A stretch of DNA of 64,000 nt from Acanthopleura granulata (GCA_016165875.1 JABBOT010000012.1:6851534-6915533), one strand, 5' to 3'. Counted from the first letter of the stretch, positions 48,386-62,023 are shown. Notes: generated by a model from the letters alone, not told the origin. Translations and numbers: made by a program.

Positions 48386-51317
48386 GCTTTATGAATTTGA
48401 CAATATTTTGTAGTTCTGAATTAGTCAGTTCAACTGTTGGATCTGTCAATCCAAACTATTTCATGTCCGTGGATCACAAGTCTACCATATTCACACTTCT
48501 TGCTGAAGACACCTCAGTGAACACATCACTTTAAATAACTCATTAGTGCACTGTCTGCAGATCTGTCAAGGTTAGTTCAGTTGTGGCTGATGAAACAGCC
48601 AGTACATGATGGCGTTTGTTTCTTGAAGGTTCAGTCAGATAAAAAATTGAATACAAGGAAACTGTTTATGCAGGATATAAGAAGGTACGACAAATAACTT
48701 GCATTCAATCCGATGAGAATCCGGACTTTCAGAAATTTGCAACTCAACAGTTTTGTTAATTCATTAATATTGTGAAAATCTCATTTCACGAAAAGAAGGA
48801 AACCAGGGCTTGAGTGAACTACCAATCTTTGGCATCTGATCTAAACATTTGACCGTGGTATATTTTTAGAAGCAAATAAATTATATTTAAAGTAAAAAAA
48901 TTACAATTTTTTTTCCTACCTTCCAAATGAATTTTAAAACACCTTTTAAAGGTCAACAGAACACTCAGAATCATTCAAAATGAACACATTAGTCATGCAC
49001 AAAACTTTGAGGTCAAATACGAGTAGATCACAAACTTTTCCACATGTGGCATCGATATATTTACTTGCAGAATGAGCTATTCCATATTGTTGAAAGCCTA
49101 GTCGTTCTTAAAAAGAAAACAAAAAAAATCATCTAAACAGCTTTCTGAGCTGCCTACATAGCTTACTGGCCTGAAGGCCCTGAGCGTCATGACGGCTCAG
49201 CTATCTGAAAAATTCCCTCCTCGAGTACACTGAATGTTAGTTTTGATCATCATTCATCAAGGAAACACATTTAAATGATGCTGCTGAAATAGAGATGAAA
49301 TGCTTCCAGCAGCTGATATCCAACAGGAATGTCGTGATGGCCAGACGCTACATTAAAGACCAACAGGATAATACGGTGGCCATATAACACGCATTTTATT
49401 TTAGTTTCATTTTTTCTTTTTCTTCTTAATAGACAATATTCATACAGCATGTACATCTTGTATTTACACAAACTGATCTCCATGTTCTTGTGTGATCAAA
49501 CAGAAGCATTTTTATCTGACCTTTGATTGTAAAGACAGGAGAACCTATTAAGCACGTACAGTTGTACATGTATGGTACCAGTATCTGAAATTAGCCGGAG
49601 GTGTGCCAACACATAAAAATAGTGACTAGAACAGATGAATGTCACCATGGTCAGTGTCAAGAGGAGTATTTAGTGTTAAGTAACATTTAGCTAAATGCAC
49701 TTCGTATCTCTACAATAAATATTGTCATGATATTTATGGGTTTACGTCATGACATACATGTACCAGTATCTCCCAGGTCGATTTGTGAGTTCTATCTACG
49801 CAGAAACAGAATTAGGAGATAGTGATCCATACACATGTGGGTTGACAGCCACAGAGAAAAGAGGCAACTTTCGTCAATAAGTTTGAAATTAGACAATTCT
49901 TTGTTACAGCAGGGGATAGAAAATGTAAATCAAAACTAAAAAAACATTCAAAATAATATAATACACCTAAAGTTCAGATCATAACAGACTTGATGCCAGC
50001 AACAGCCTATGGAGAATGCCAAGTTATATATAATGCAAACATTCACAGTATTTCAACTTTATGATATTTTCCACTTGTACATATATAAATTTTAAATAAA
50101 AGAAAGATGTGCAAGGGTAAAACATTTTCTTGGCAGTAATAACATATTTATATGGTGGAAAAACAATGTAAAAATCAGCTGAAATCAGAAGTAAAAAAAA
50201 AAAACAAAACAACTGCAAATCATAAAACATTATCCTGAGCCATATTATCCTCAACACCCTGTATCTCATCTGCATTAAGATGTGATGCATTTGCCAATAA
50301 CTCGGGCCTGTGCAATTCTGAGTGTTACAGTGCCCTTGGAGAGGAATAAGCATTTTCTAATGTCTATATGTAGCACTGCATTCACATACATTTATAATCT
50401 GAGGCAGCCCTTCATGAAAACATCACTACCACTGGCACCTTATCGAGCAAAAAACTCCAAGGCATAATATATACCTAATACTGATCAAAATTCTCAACCT
50501 CGTCATTCAATGCAATGAGTATCAGTGTAAGGAATACATAAAAACAACCTTCCCATCATCTCCATTTAAAAGTACTTTGACGAGCTTTGAGCCCCCAAGG
50601 CGCCTTTCAAATGGGTAAATGATAAAACTCATTATAGTTAACAATTTTCATATCGATACACTTCGTAATTCATCTTTGATATTCTAATAGAATCAGCTTC
50701 ACAGTTATTTTACTGGTCTATAAACTGCTGAGGTTTGGTAACCCAGGAAATATACTTTTAGTTCCTAATAGAATTATTCCACTGCTTAAATCACTTTTAA
50801 AGAACTCTGATCAACGTTCGTTCAAGTGTAACTGTTTTGAGAGAAATCAAGGCATATCAAGTACATGTACAAGCTTGATTTTTCCTATGGCCAAGTTTGC
50901 AATCTCTCCAATAATGCCACAGATTATAGGACTGCCTTTCATAGATCTGACACAAAGATACACCTACATAATGCGACATAACACCCTCAGGCTCTTGCTT
51001 CAAATGAACTATCAGAGGTAAATTTTGCCTTCTTGGCAAATGTCGAACCAACTGATCCATCACATAGGTGATCTTGTTCTATATTCTGTGCTGTGTGTAT
51101 CACGACAAATAGGGAATGTCTGTGGGGATAGTTTATCATTTCTTTTATGCTGGCCAATGAAAAATATATGATTTTAAAGAAACTAACATTGAGGAAAATT
51201 CTTACCACAAGCACAATGGAAGCCTTCAAAAAGGGCCAATAGTTTACATCCAAGGAAGATACTTTTAACGATGGCCCGGTACAGATTATTTTGTATACAG
51301 GTTTTGATCCTGATTGC

Positions 51318-51400
51318 CTGAATGGACTGATCCTGTTAAACTGAATGGACTAATCCTGACTGCCTGAATGGACTGTTCCTGACAACTGAATGGACTCATT
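51318..51400 (+). repeat. 23-bp tandem repeat, four copies
   Basis: CTGAATGGAC recurs at 51318, 51341, 51364 and 51386. Three of the copies are followed by a variant of TGATCCTG; the last is followed by TCATTC. Confidence 0.8.
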
Positions 51401-51888
51401 CTTCCAACAGATGATGCAGTTGCAAGTGTATTTCACCAATTTTAGAGATTTTTCATAGTACACATTCAGACCTACTCCAGGACAGATCCTTTCAATTAAT
51501 GATCCTGACTTTCAGCAGTCTTATCAGTCGTTTTTTAATGATCCTGTCTTGATGACTACCCCCAAGCATTCCTGCCAAAGGAGTACTTCTGTCAGTGTGA
51601 TCCCTGACTTGGCCAATACATATCTCCCTCATCTGGCCAGTCCACATATGAATGGTCAGTTATCCTCAAGTCACATTAGTGGACGATTCTATCTGCAGAT
51701 CTTAAATATAAAAACAAAAGGACTCATTTAAATTTCTTTGTTGAACATATACAAGCAATACTACGCACATGCATGCAACATTAAATGACACATGTTTTAC
51801 TTTGCTTTTTGGCCAGTTTGCATCTTGGTTAGATTGATTGTTACTTAAAGCCATACTCTGAGCAACTGAAGGTGAGAGTGCTCTACCA

Positions 51889-51894
51889 TTTATT
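51889..51894 (-). terminator. Candidate EXO1 polyadenylation signal
   Basis: AATAAA on the minus strand, about 680 nt past the EXO1 stop. Hexamer and distance only. Confidence 0.25.
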
Positions 51895-52570
51895 CTCTGG
51901 TCCATTTCTGTGCAGAAAAAAAAATACAGAACATCACAATGTGTTAAGACAGCTATTACAGAAGAGAAGTCAGCTTACAAAGTCAGCTTATTAAACAAGT
52001 ATTCTCATACCAGATTGAGCCATACCCACAACATCACAAAAATGGCCAGGACTTTACTGAAAATTGAAACAGCCCTTCACCCAACCTTGGGTTTGAATCA
52101 AGTTTCACCTCAGAACACTCAATCATTCAACACTTTACAGCTGCTACATTAAATTCATATTGCACGAATTTCTTGGACAGAGCTTACACTTTGTATGTAT
52201 TTCACTTTTCCATAAGACTTCATTACTCCTCTCCCTCATTACAACACTGTGTTTGGGGGACAAATCTGCCTATCTTCTTGTAAGCGAAGCACATTATATG
52301 AAAACTAGAAGTACTTTAACCACTGGTGATCTGTGAATTAATATGAGAATAAACCAAACCAGCTTGATGTTGTGGCTATCACGGGACAATAACTTGTTAA
52401 CTACGCTTCTGACTTCATAGAAGATGAACAAATCTGAAGGTTTTGAAACGTACGGAAGCATGCACAGATGTGTGCAACAACAGCTTCGGGTGATTTTGGG
52501 GTGACACATTTCCTACCGTGTTATATTGAAGCATGTGTGGTAATGGGGGAGAGCGGTAATCACTATTTAC

Positions 52571-55500
52571 TCACTTGCTTTTATGTGCAAACTTAGCAAA
52601 CATGCTTTTGATGTTGGTCTGTTTTTCCGCTGGCATGGAGTTGTGCTTAGTCAAGCTAGAGTTTTTCCCCTTTCCCCGGGACAGCCCTGAGACACGACAC
52701 ATGGAGGATGCTGGAAAAAATGTGCTGATATTTCACATTCATTATCCAGCAATGTACAAAACTTATATACAATTTAACCACAGCCAAAGTGATTAACTGT
52801 CTGACTTTTCCATTCTATTCAAATCCAGGCTCAACACATAGAGATACTGGAGTGACAACAACACAAAATTTATTTACTCATTTGATTGAACAGTCCACCA
52901 GATGCTGGCAGACCTTCTTTAACTCATTTTAACTCACATTGGTGAGAGGCATCTCGGTCATTACAGGATATCCCAAAGACATTAAACTTGCGCTATGATC
53001 TGTAACCTTAAATTATCTTGAAAGTTTTAACGTTAAATAATCTGGCATTTACTTGCTCGACTAGTGTCACATAAAAATTGATGGCTACAAGGGTTATCCA
53101 ATACACAGATCACCAAAACTTAGTAATTTGACATTCACTGACAGAAGGGTTGTCCAATACACAGCTGAGATAAAACAAAACAAACAAACAAAACTGCCAA
53201 TATACCTCTGGATGGCGTTTTTACACAAGGAGGGGTCACACTAATTGAATCTGCCATCTGCAAGATGATAATGTGATACAGGAAAAACAAATGTTAGTGA
53301 CAGCATAAATATGGGACAGATTCAAACTAGAACCAGCTGTCCAATCCTTGCCATATCAGAAGGTTTCTCCAAATATAATTACAAACTAGATATCAGTTTT
53401 AAGTGCAACAAATCAACTATAATTATAATTATATATAATTCACTATAATTAAAAATAGTAAATTTTCTCCAGCTTATTTCCTTGATGCATGAAATATGAT
53501 ACATAAGGGTGATTAGCTGATGAAAAATAGGAAGTGCAGACATTTGACATCAAGCCATTGTATGCCAACTCATTACAGCAAAATGATCTAAATCCAAAGA
53601 AAAATGCCAGAAAATTATAGTGACATAATAATCAGAATGACCTGTCACACAGCATGATTACTTGTAATCCCTCATGCATCATTCTAGAGACAATTACATT
53701 GAGTAGAACTGTGCATGAATTGTCTATAACTAAAAGTATGCCAAAGTAAAATCCAAACCACCTACCACTAAATCCACACCGCCTACCTGTTTACAGACTG
53801 TAGAGCAGCTTGAAGGAAGATCCGACTGAGAAGCAAATCTCCGACACCGCCCTGCACCCACTATGTCCTCCTCCACATCAGCAGCAGTCAGATCCACGGT
53901 GTGGATGTCAGCAGAGGACAGGCTACAATTGCCTAGTGTTACTGGCAGACTCTCCTGAGACAAACAGGTAGTCTGTGAGGCAGAACTGTCACCGACGTCC
54001 AACAACGACGAATGATAACCACTCTCGTCGTCATTAGACGACACAGGTTCAACACTTTCCTCACTATCTGGAGTTCCACTTCCTTCATCAGATACACAGT
54101 TTCTGCCTGGGCATTGTTTTCTGGACACTTTTAATTGTTTAAAAGGTTGACTCACTTTCGAATTATTTTTCTCTCTTTCTCCATCTGTAGAACAACCTAA
54201 TAATCCCTTCTCAGACTGTTTGGAGAATTTGAATTTTGACCAACTAAATGCTGATGGAGAATTCCTTCCCTGGCTGGAAGAACTGGCTTTTATGCTCTTA
54301 GCGGATTCTTTAATTTTCTGTTCTAACTCATCTAATGTTTGTTGACTGGCACTTGAGTTTTTGCTACTCTCTGTAGATGGTAAGCCTTCAGCTTCTTCCG
54401 ACATCACAAGCTGATCTTCCTCGATGCCTTCAGCCTTCACAGCAGGGTTGTCTCCCTTTTCAGTGACATTGCCTTGTCCAGAAGTCAATGTGGCCAGCTT
54501 TGACTGATGAGCTTTGAAAAACCTGCTTTTAACTTCTGTTTTTATAGCAGGTTTGTCCACAACTGCATTTATATCAAATCTTTCTTTCTTCTGGCTCTGC
54601 GAAGAGACAGCAAATTTATTCCGTCTAGGCGTTACGACAGCGACATTCGTCTCAGATGAATTCTCCTTATCCTCTTGTTGCATCACTTCCCAGAGATGAC
54701 GCTTGTGGACCTTGCCCACATCCTTTCTTTCTGCTCCGTCAGTGTCATCTTCAGACCCGCTGTTCTCACTGTCTAGTCCCTCTGATCTTTTCTGCTTCTT
54801 TGGGACACTTGCATCTCCATATGTGTCTGCTATAGCATCCTCTGCCATCTTTTCCTCTTTCTCCTCATCTACAAAAATGGAAGTATTTATGTTAAAAAAA
54901 AAAAAAAAATGAAACAAAGAGTATTATGAATAGGTGAATACATGCTTTTGATCAACAGGTCTTAAATATGTAAGTCAATCACTCCTTCAAGTAAAAAATA
55001 TGACTGTGCAAAGTTTAAGTCTATCCATTTAATCCTTCTTTATAATTAACATTTCCATACAAAAAGGGCATTGCAACAGAGCCGAAGGTCACAAACTGGC
55101 AAACAGCAGTACTAGATCTGTAAACAACTCCAAGTTCCACTCAAAAACCTGACGCTTCCTCAAGTGTTCAGCTGCTTAAGGGTGGGTGTCAAATTTTGCT
55201 TATGTGTGGCAGCCATCTTGGTTTACCAGAGTGTAAACACACAAATGTCATGTGCAGAGGGTGTTGTTGTTATCAAGATAAACATCTTCAAGTATTCATT
55301 ATAATCAAGACACTCGACCAACAACTTGACCAAACATCACCTGGCAAAGCTTACGCCAACACCAATGCTGGGGCAACAGTACAAGGCCCTCCATGCTTTA
55401 ACGAGCTAAGGAATAAAGACTTAGCTGTTGGATGTGTACCTTCTCTAGCTCTCTTCAAATGTTTTAAAACCTTGGAGTCAATCACTCTCTCCTTCCCAAC

Positions 55501-58500
55501 CGTTGAACATCTCTCCTTGGACTGGATTTCTTTCAAGGCATTCATGGGGCCGGCAGGACGGTAATTCTTATCCCATATGCTGAGGTGAGACAAATTCTGC
55601 TTGTTCCTTCCCTTCTGCTGAGAAGACTGTTAAAACAAAAGTCATAAACAATGTTTATGTTCTTTAAGAACGTAACTAATATCAAAGTTTCTAGAATTTT
55701 CTTAGTGGCCACGGTGAGGTTCCTTTGTGCTGTAACATCATCGCTTTACAGCACGCGAGTGCTAATCAATGTATTTTCACATGGGTGAGCATTAATTTGT
55801 TGCAGTCTAATGTTTTTTTCTGACGACAAATAGTTCATATGTTTAAATCTAGTTCCACTGTTTCACCTAGAAGTTGCTAGAACTTCGTATCAGGAGTTAG
55901 TCAGATACATGTACCTTGTGGCCAAGTGTGGTGATTTTCACTGAATTCTCCTCTCTTTCTTTCATAATGGCTCAGTCACAATCAGCCTGCAATGAGTTTA
56001 CTAGTAGTTTGTGTAGGATTTCTAGGTATTATCGACCAGGGCACTGGGGATTCCTTGCAGCTGCCAGATCATTTACGAGCATCAGGCAGGCATCGAGTTA
56101 CTTTTAACCCTGATTTTAAAACCTGGTGCAGCATTTCACATTGCAAATTAATGGCTAATAAATCCACCAATGCCTGGCTAATCTCTACGTGTGCACCGAT
56201 ACCTAAAAATCGCACACACCGCCTGGACCCTGCTTTAATTGTGACAAGCCAAATGTTCTAAGCATGGATTTTAATTTAATAAATACAGTGCTGCCTCACC
56301 AGTATGATTCCAAAGTATCTTACACAGCAATGATCATAAGTCACAAGATCAGCATTAGCAGACACTGAGGTGAACATTTCCATGCCTTTTTCGCTCCATG
56401 ACAACAAGATGTGACAAAACCAAGAACAGAACATAAAAAAATACTGTTTGATCAGACTCAGGTCTGACCTCTGTAGTCCCTGCAAAAGCTCTAAATACTG
56501 AGTGACTACTCCAGTCAGCAACAGCCATGTTCACACTGCACAAGAATCTACTCATGGGCATATCTGTTAATCTGCCCATGGGCAAATCAAGTTCCTATGT
56601 TCAAACTACTCTTTGACTTGGAGGGCTAACTTAACCCTGTGATTGGTGACTCTACCTCCACAACACTAGTGCTCAAGTTGATTACCACCAATCGGGGAGT
56701 TATTTTGCACTAGATTAAGTGTTCAAACTACACAAAATGAACTTTGCTTCAGGCTAACTTGCCAAAGGGTAGGTCTACAACTGGTCTTGTTGGAGGGCTG
56801 ACCCAGGTTGAGATAACCCAGGTTAGTTTGCCCTGCCTTTTGATGTAGTGCGACCCGGGATAAATTTCACAGTGTGAACACCGCTAATGCCTCATTGTTT
56901 GAATGGAGCATATTTCTAGCATTTCAAAACAACTGTAAAAATATTACTGGAACTAACATAAGTCTTGTCCCATTTTCACCTGTCTTGCCATGACATTAAC
57001 TCTCCCAACATACCTGTGGCAGTTCTGGGTCAAAGTCTGACATGACCTCATTGCTGTAAATGTTCCAGTTGCCCAGAGCTATCTGTAACGCTTTCTCTGA
57101 CGAAAAATATCTACAGCCATGTCAAGAAACTGTAATAACAAAAGGTTATTTTAACACTGTATAGTAGAAACAATATCCCTCAGGGCTGGAATGAATTGTT
57201 CTATTAGCCATGGGTAAACATTATTTAAAGGAGTATTTGATACACATGCACAGCACTAATTTACTTCTTCGAGGGGCATTTAGACCGGTGATTGGCGAAA
57301 AATACTTAACAAGTTACTTTAATTGGCGTCTTGTTGGTGTGATTTTTAACACTGATAACAAGTCATATAACATAAAATTTGAAATATATCGAAGTGTTCC
57401 ACACAACATACAACAAATTATGACTTTCACATACAGTCTTAAAATTTATATCTGACTTACTAGAGTCCTAATTTTCTTCATTACCCATAATTTTTGTAAA
57501 GGATACGCTCCAGCATATTGCAGGTCCTTGTGATCCATCCCTGGCAGGTAGGGGGTAAGGGGCACCAGCTTTCTCTCCTTGGGATCAAACACTAACTGAT
57601 ACAGGAAGGTGTTATTGGCCTGCAGAAAGCGCTTGATGTACTCATCACTGACTGCCATTTTTGTGTTCAGATAACTAGGGATTTTCTTCAACACCTGCAA
57701 AAACGAAAGCCTGGGGTAGTCATTGACTACCAGCTCACAAAGCAAACGTATTTATTTATTTATTTATGTGATTTATTTGTCATATGGCAGTAGTCAGGTA
57801 TATGGTGAAGGAAATTGGCGTTCCCAGAGTAAATCCCTGCCCTTCATGGCAATCATCCGACAAACCTCCTGACTCAAAGCAGCAGCCAAAGCAACAAGAA
57901 CTGCATTTACACACGCTATCTCATTGGTCAAGGTTGTACCCTAAAACCTCAACATATTCCACCAGTAAAGCGTTACTTTACAATGTAAACTGAAAACATA
58001 ATTCATAAAATTTTGAAGACTATTATGTTTTGTTCAGCTATGGGCATATTTGAACTTCACAGAAATTTTAAAACTGCCAGTCCAGATCAGTCCTCTAATC
58101 TGCCAAAATATACGCACTGTTCGTCGTCAAATTTGTTCGGGATTTATTTATTTGTCTCAAGAGTCAAGAACATTTCAATTTTATGACGACTACCATTACG
58201 GCGGGAGATAACCATCCGCAGGTTGCTGGCAGACCACACTGGTGCACATTAGTATTTAACCATCTGAGCCAACGTGACCAGTTGAAGGGAATTCACCAGC
58301 AGTATGTTCTGAATTATTCCTAAGAATCTCACCAGTCTCAGGTCCGGCTGTCTGGCTGTTTTGAACACTCTGCTGGCCTTAGCCAAGCCAATCCCAGGTA
58401 GAGAAGGGAGATAATCACAGCCTGACAATATACACATGTATCTGAACTTGTCAAATGTGTAATTCTCTCGCATCTCCACCACCTCATTGAGACGGCTGTT

Positions 58501-60887
58501 GTCAATCAATATCCCATTACCATAGAAATCCATTTTGAAAATTATCTGAAACACAATAAAATTCAGAATGCCATCAATTACAAAGCAATACATTTGATTT
58601 TCAACTTTGGTGAAAAAATTAATTCACATTTATCCACTTCTTTGATATGCTTAATACTATTTATTTTCACCAATATGGCCCAATTTTGAGCACAGCAGCA
58701 TGTACTAGATTAATCTCTCAATGTAAAAGAGGTAGTCAGTGTTTAAAACACGTCCAGAAAACCTCCAGACCTCAATGTTGAAGTGCTCCATGTCTGACAG
58801 CTCCTGACTTAACTGGCTGTTTGGTGTTCAACCCCGCTCTCAGAAACATTTCATTTACTTCTTTGATACTTCAGACAGGCCATTGTTAAAAATATGTTCT
58901 TAGGGCAAAAAACTGATCAACCTTCCAAAAAAGGGTCCTACTGTAATGTTTTTATTGGGATTTTGTTAAAGTTTTTTATTTTATTTCTCATTAGTCAGAA
59001 AAAAACAGAAAAGAACTTCAAAACAAACTACCATGTTTTTTCTGACAGAGTTTAGTTATGGCCTTATTCAACAGCACATGCGTTTATGGGTTCATGAAAC
59101 CTGAAAGCCTGGAGTAAAACCACCAGCCACTAGATGGAGTCTGGAGGATCTAACAAACCTCAGGGTTTTATCGCTCACCTTATCACATCCAAACAAGAGT
59201 AGATCAGAGTCCTCTGTGATGACAAGCTGAGCAATGCCTGCCTTGTTGAGATAAGCCAGCTGAGCGTCCGCCTCATAGGGAGCCACAATGCAGTCCACAC
59301 CCCGTGACCGACACGCCTGTAATAGGACAACATAAACTAACAGGCAGCCAGGAACAATAAATCATCAGAATTATTATGTTGATTAAAAGTAATGTTCATA
59401 AAATGTTCATATTGGGTAGTATGACATTAAAGTGAATGTGATCACTGCAATATTTTCAGGTAGGCACTCGCAAGATGGTGGATTAACTTCATGTACCTGA
59501 TATATAGAAGAATGGACATCCATTCAGAAGAAAATGTTCACACACTTATTTCTTTATCCCACTGTTGTACAAGGACACTCTCAAAAAACAGCAGTCAGTT
59601 TTATTGTTGGAGGAAACCAGAGTGTCTGGTGTAAACCACTCACCTTTGGCAATTTACACAATTCAAGCCCAATGAAAAGCAAGAGAATTTATTGCACACA
59701 TCTTTTCTTCACACTTCCTATATCAGAATCCTTTGCTCTCCTCATCGGCACCAACCTTCATCAGTTCCAGGGCCATCTCAGGTGTGATGTCCACACACTT
59801 CTGGAAACAATCACGAGCCTCCGCTCGCTTCCCTTCACGCAAAAACTGAGCTGCCTTCTTGCGGTGAATGTCACGTCGCCTGAAAGAAAAAAACAGTAAG
59901 TCAGCGTATCATTATCAGTCAAAACAATCCACGATAGTAAATTTACATCGATTCTTTCAGATGGTTGTGAAAATTAATAACTCGACTGCAAGATTTCCCA
60001 AAGAATTTCACCAGATTTCAGGCTGCGCTACATCTTCATAAACAGTCATGAAGTCACAGAGATCAACTATTTCTTGTCTAATTAATCATATTTAATGTGG
60101 CCATCAAGGTGATTGCATTGTGGACATGCTGCATTAGGAGCACAAGAAAACCAATGGAGACAACTGCACAACAGCAGATTTGTCTTGCTACATGTATGCA
60201 AAATTTAGTCAACTGGCGGTTGCAATTGAGGGCAGTGGGACAAGGATGAAAGGCTATACTCACTCTCTGCGAGATTTCTCCACATCTCGCTTGGAGGGTA
60301 AATGTTGACCATCAAACACAAGGATGGGCTTAATGTCTTTACTGAGCAGGTAGTTCACATACTTCATACAGTAATACACATACCTAACACAAAGAAAGAC
60401 ATACCTTATTAATAGGTATAGTCTTAATTTCATAACAAAATAACAACAAACATCAGAATTCATACATCCTCTAAAAGAATCTCAGCGGAAATGCTGCACA
60501 TCTGATCATTTCTGACATACTAGAAAATAATAAACTATTGCAGTTTCAAGAAATTTTATCATTTATTGTTTACTGCTGGCACGACATTTCAAGTCTTGCA
60601 GTCACATCTACAACTTGCACTGTATCCTTATCACTTGAATCAAGTAGGAGTAATACATATATGCACTCAGATCCACGACAAAAAATGCTATCTCCAAACA
60701 GAAAAATGACTGAATACTTGACGCACTGTTCAGTTTTTTCTCCCATAGCCAGCTTATCTGCGCAGGAGAAGGCCCCGCGATGCAGCCAGCAGTAAGCATC
60801 TATAGCCACAGTACATCCAGAGTACTGGGACACATTCACTGGAGAATGGATCTTCTTTAGGAAGGGAAGTAACCCTTGTATACCCAT
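52571..60887 (-). CDS. EXO1: Exonuclease 1 (EXO1), complete
   Basis: Eleven coding exons in 5' to 3' order: 60887-60727, 60383-60264, 59879-59756, 59316-59179, 58545-58333, 57694-57507, 57110-57014, 55626-55440, 54868-53787, 53257-53206, 52686-52571. They encode 825 aa (human EXO1 is 846). The N-terminal and internal XPG nuclease domains are intact. [10 protein letters not shown] begins the protein, and metal-ligand acids fall at the same numbers as in human EXO1: Asp30, Asp78, Glu150, Asp152, Asp171, Asp173, Asp225. Known role: 5'-3' exonuclease and flap endonuclease in mismatch repair, end resection and meiosis, in the nucleus. The long disordered C-terminal half is mostly exon 9. It contains KSRFF (residues 523-527), which fits the MLH1-interacting MIP box, and the protein ends with QTNIKSMF (810-817), a PIP-box-like PCNA motif. 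The start is fixed by homology and a good context (caccATGG). Confidence 0.95.
52868..52970 (-). mobile_element. SINE fragment in an EXO1 intron
   Basis: A 'tttatttactcatttgattg' tail is followed by 'gctggcagaccttc' and 'tgagaggcatc', the modules of the main SINE family in reverse. The middle is lost. Confidence 0.35.
56528..56880. mobile_element. MITE-like element in EXO1 intron 7 (353 bp)
   Basis: It begins with TGTTCACACTG and ends with CAGTGTGAACA, an exact 11-bp terminal inverted repeat. Internal 'tgttcaaactac' strings (near 56600 and 56721) echo the ends. No coding capacity, and no clear target-site duplication. Confidence 0.5.
57745..57960 (-). mobile_element. Possible SINE in EXO1 intron 5
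   Basis: A tttatttatttattt tract like other SINE tails starts it, followed by a GC-richer body (cctcctgactcaaagcagcagcc) unlike the intron around it. The family is not certain. Confidence 0.3.
58139..58262 (-). mobile_element. SINE fragment in EXO1 intron 5
   Basis: 'atttatttatttgtctcaag' tail, then 'ggcgggagataaccatccgc' and 'aggttgctggcagacc'. These are the best-conserved modules of the main SINE family here. Confidence 0.55.
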
Positions 60888-60942
60888 GGTGACTCTTCAC
60901 TCTAAAGTATCCAATCTTCGATCTGCTCAATTATTCCATTTT
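60888..60942 (-). other. EXO1 5'UTR segment with a two-codon upstream ORF
   Basis: A minus-strand acceptor 'tttccctag' ends at 60943, so the leader is probably spliced. The exon begins AAAATGGAATAA, giving a Met-Glu-stop upstream ORF at 60939-60931 in a fair start context (aaaATGG). An upstream donor candidate (TTGCAG|gtatgg) ends at 61086. Confidence 0.5.
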
Positions 60943-62023
60943 CTAGGGAAAAAAAAGAGAGGACATAACTTATTAAGTGACACATAAGTTACTGGCATGA
61001 TATGTGGTAAATCACCAAAATGAGTTAAACAACTGATCTCTTACTCCTTAATCATGTTGCAATGAAGCTATAATCTAGCCCATACCTGCAAGAAAATGTT
61101 ACAATAAATCTGGTAGTGACCTGAAAAGTTGTGCGCGTGAACAGAGGAAACTTTTCCTGAACTGAATGTTTACAATGGCATGTACTTGTATTCTGGAACT
61201 GTACATCAAGTGGTAATCTCAAATCATAAGATGAACTACTGAGTTCCGATGCTGAGGGTAAAGTGATGTGGGGGAACAATGAGCATCTGACAAGTGAGTT
61301 AACAACTAACAATGTACAACAACCTCAATTTTACACGTCACGCCGTAAAAAAAAGTAATAAATAAATAAAAACTTGGGATCGAACCCACGAAGTTCAAGG
61401 TGTCACAGTCAACTGTAAAACATTTTAGACACTATTCGCTCAATCTCACATAACTGAATACGAACCAATGCAAGAAGTGTTTATGCGCTGCAAGTGCGGT
61501 TAAATTAGACAGATGATATAAGTTAGAATTGTTGAATCATTAGTCGTCAAACGAGAGCAGCCACTGTACAACTGCAGTGTAGGCTACACTGATAACGGAG
61601 TGCGCCGGTGCAACAGACTACTGCTGAAATCAGACCAACTGTGCTGTATTTTCGTGCCCATGAAGCAATATTTAAACAAAGTGCATATTTAACTTTGATA
61701 TTAAACTCATAAGACAGCATCAGTTCATCAGTTGGCTTCTTTTTCGCGCTATAAGACATAACAATTACCATGAGTAACACGTCTCCCCTTTCGATGTCTG
61801 TAGTTCCCGCGTTCGTGGGTTGAAAGGTGAACCACAGTCCCATGACACTTTATGCACATATTCTATCAGCTGTAATGTTTAGTGTTGCGAATAGACTGAC
61901 AGCTGTTGTGAGGCCCAGGGTCCGAGGTGGAAAGGTTGGGAAAGTCTTCGCACAGAGGTATTACCATGCATAACAAAAACTTCCCAGCACACTTGAAAGG
62001 AGATTGCCAAAACACCGTTCGCC
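60943..62023. promoter_or_regulatory. Divergent region between EXO1 and YIPF4
   Basis: About 1.1 kb lies between the EXO1 start exon and the YIPF4 start codon on opposite strands. Their transcription starts must lie here unless either has distant 5' exons. No TATA box was assigned. The stretch 61330-61440 holds a SINE-like piece with a perfect pol III B box (GGTTCGATCCC, minus strand) and an aaataaataaat run. Confidence 0.35.

Larger units (their letters stand above)
47124..52570. other. Convergent spacer between MACROD and EXO1
   Basis: Contains both 3'UTRs. No gene was recognised on either strand. SINE remains lie at 48040-48275, a MITE-like remnant at 49665-49720 and a 23-bp tandem repeat at 51318-51400. 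The remainder is AT-rich and unremarkable. Confidence 0.45.

Noticed and set aside
54514..54912. Plus-strand Ser-rich open frames
   Set aside because: Antisense shadow of EXO1 exon 9.
55992..56261. 89-codon plus-strand frame with a signal-peptide-like start inside EXO1 intron 7
   Set aside because: No family recognised, no second supporting feature, and the length is within chance for an intron. Left unannotated.
57470..57506. Extension of EXO1 exon 6 to a later donor
   Set aside because: Only the donor after 57507 gives the right phase and the family-like [18 protein letters not shown] junction.
60570..60726. Extension of EXO1 exon 1 through the continuous open frame
   Set aside because: The frame runs through a donor at 60726-60725. 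Splicing there joins GEKTEQ to YVYYCMKYV in exact register with the EXO1 family.
61380..61410. tRNA gene suggested by a perfect B box
   Set aside because: No full cloverleaf or convincing A box at the right distance. The poly-A-like tail points to SINE debris.
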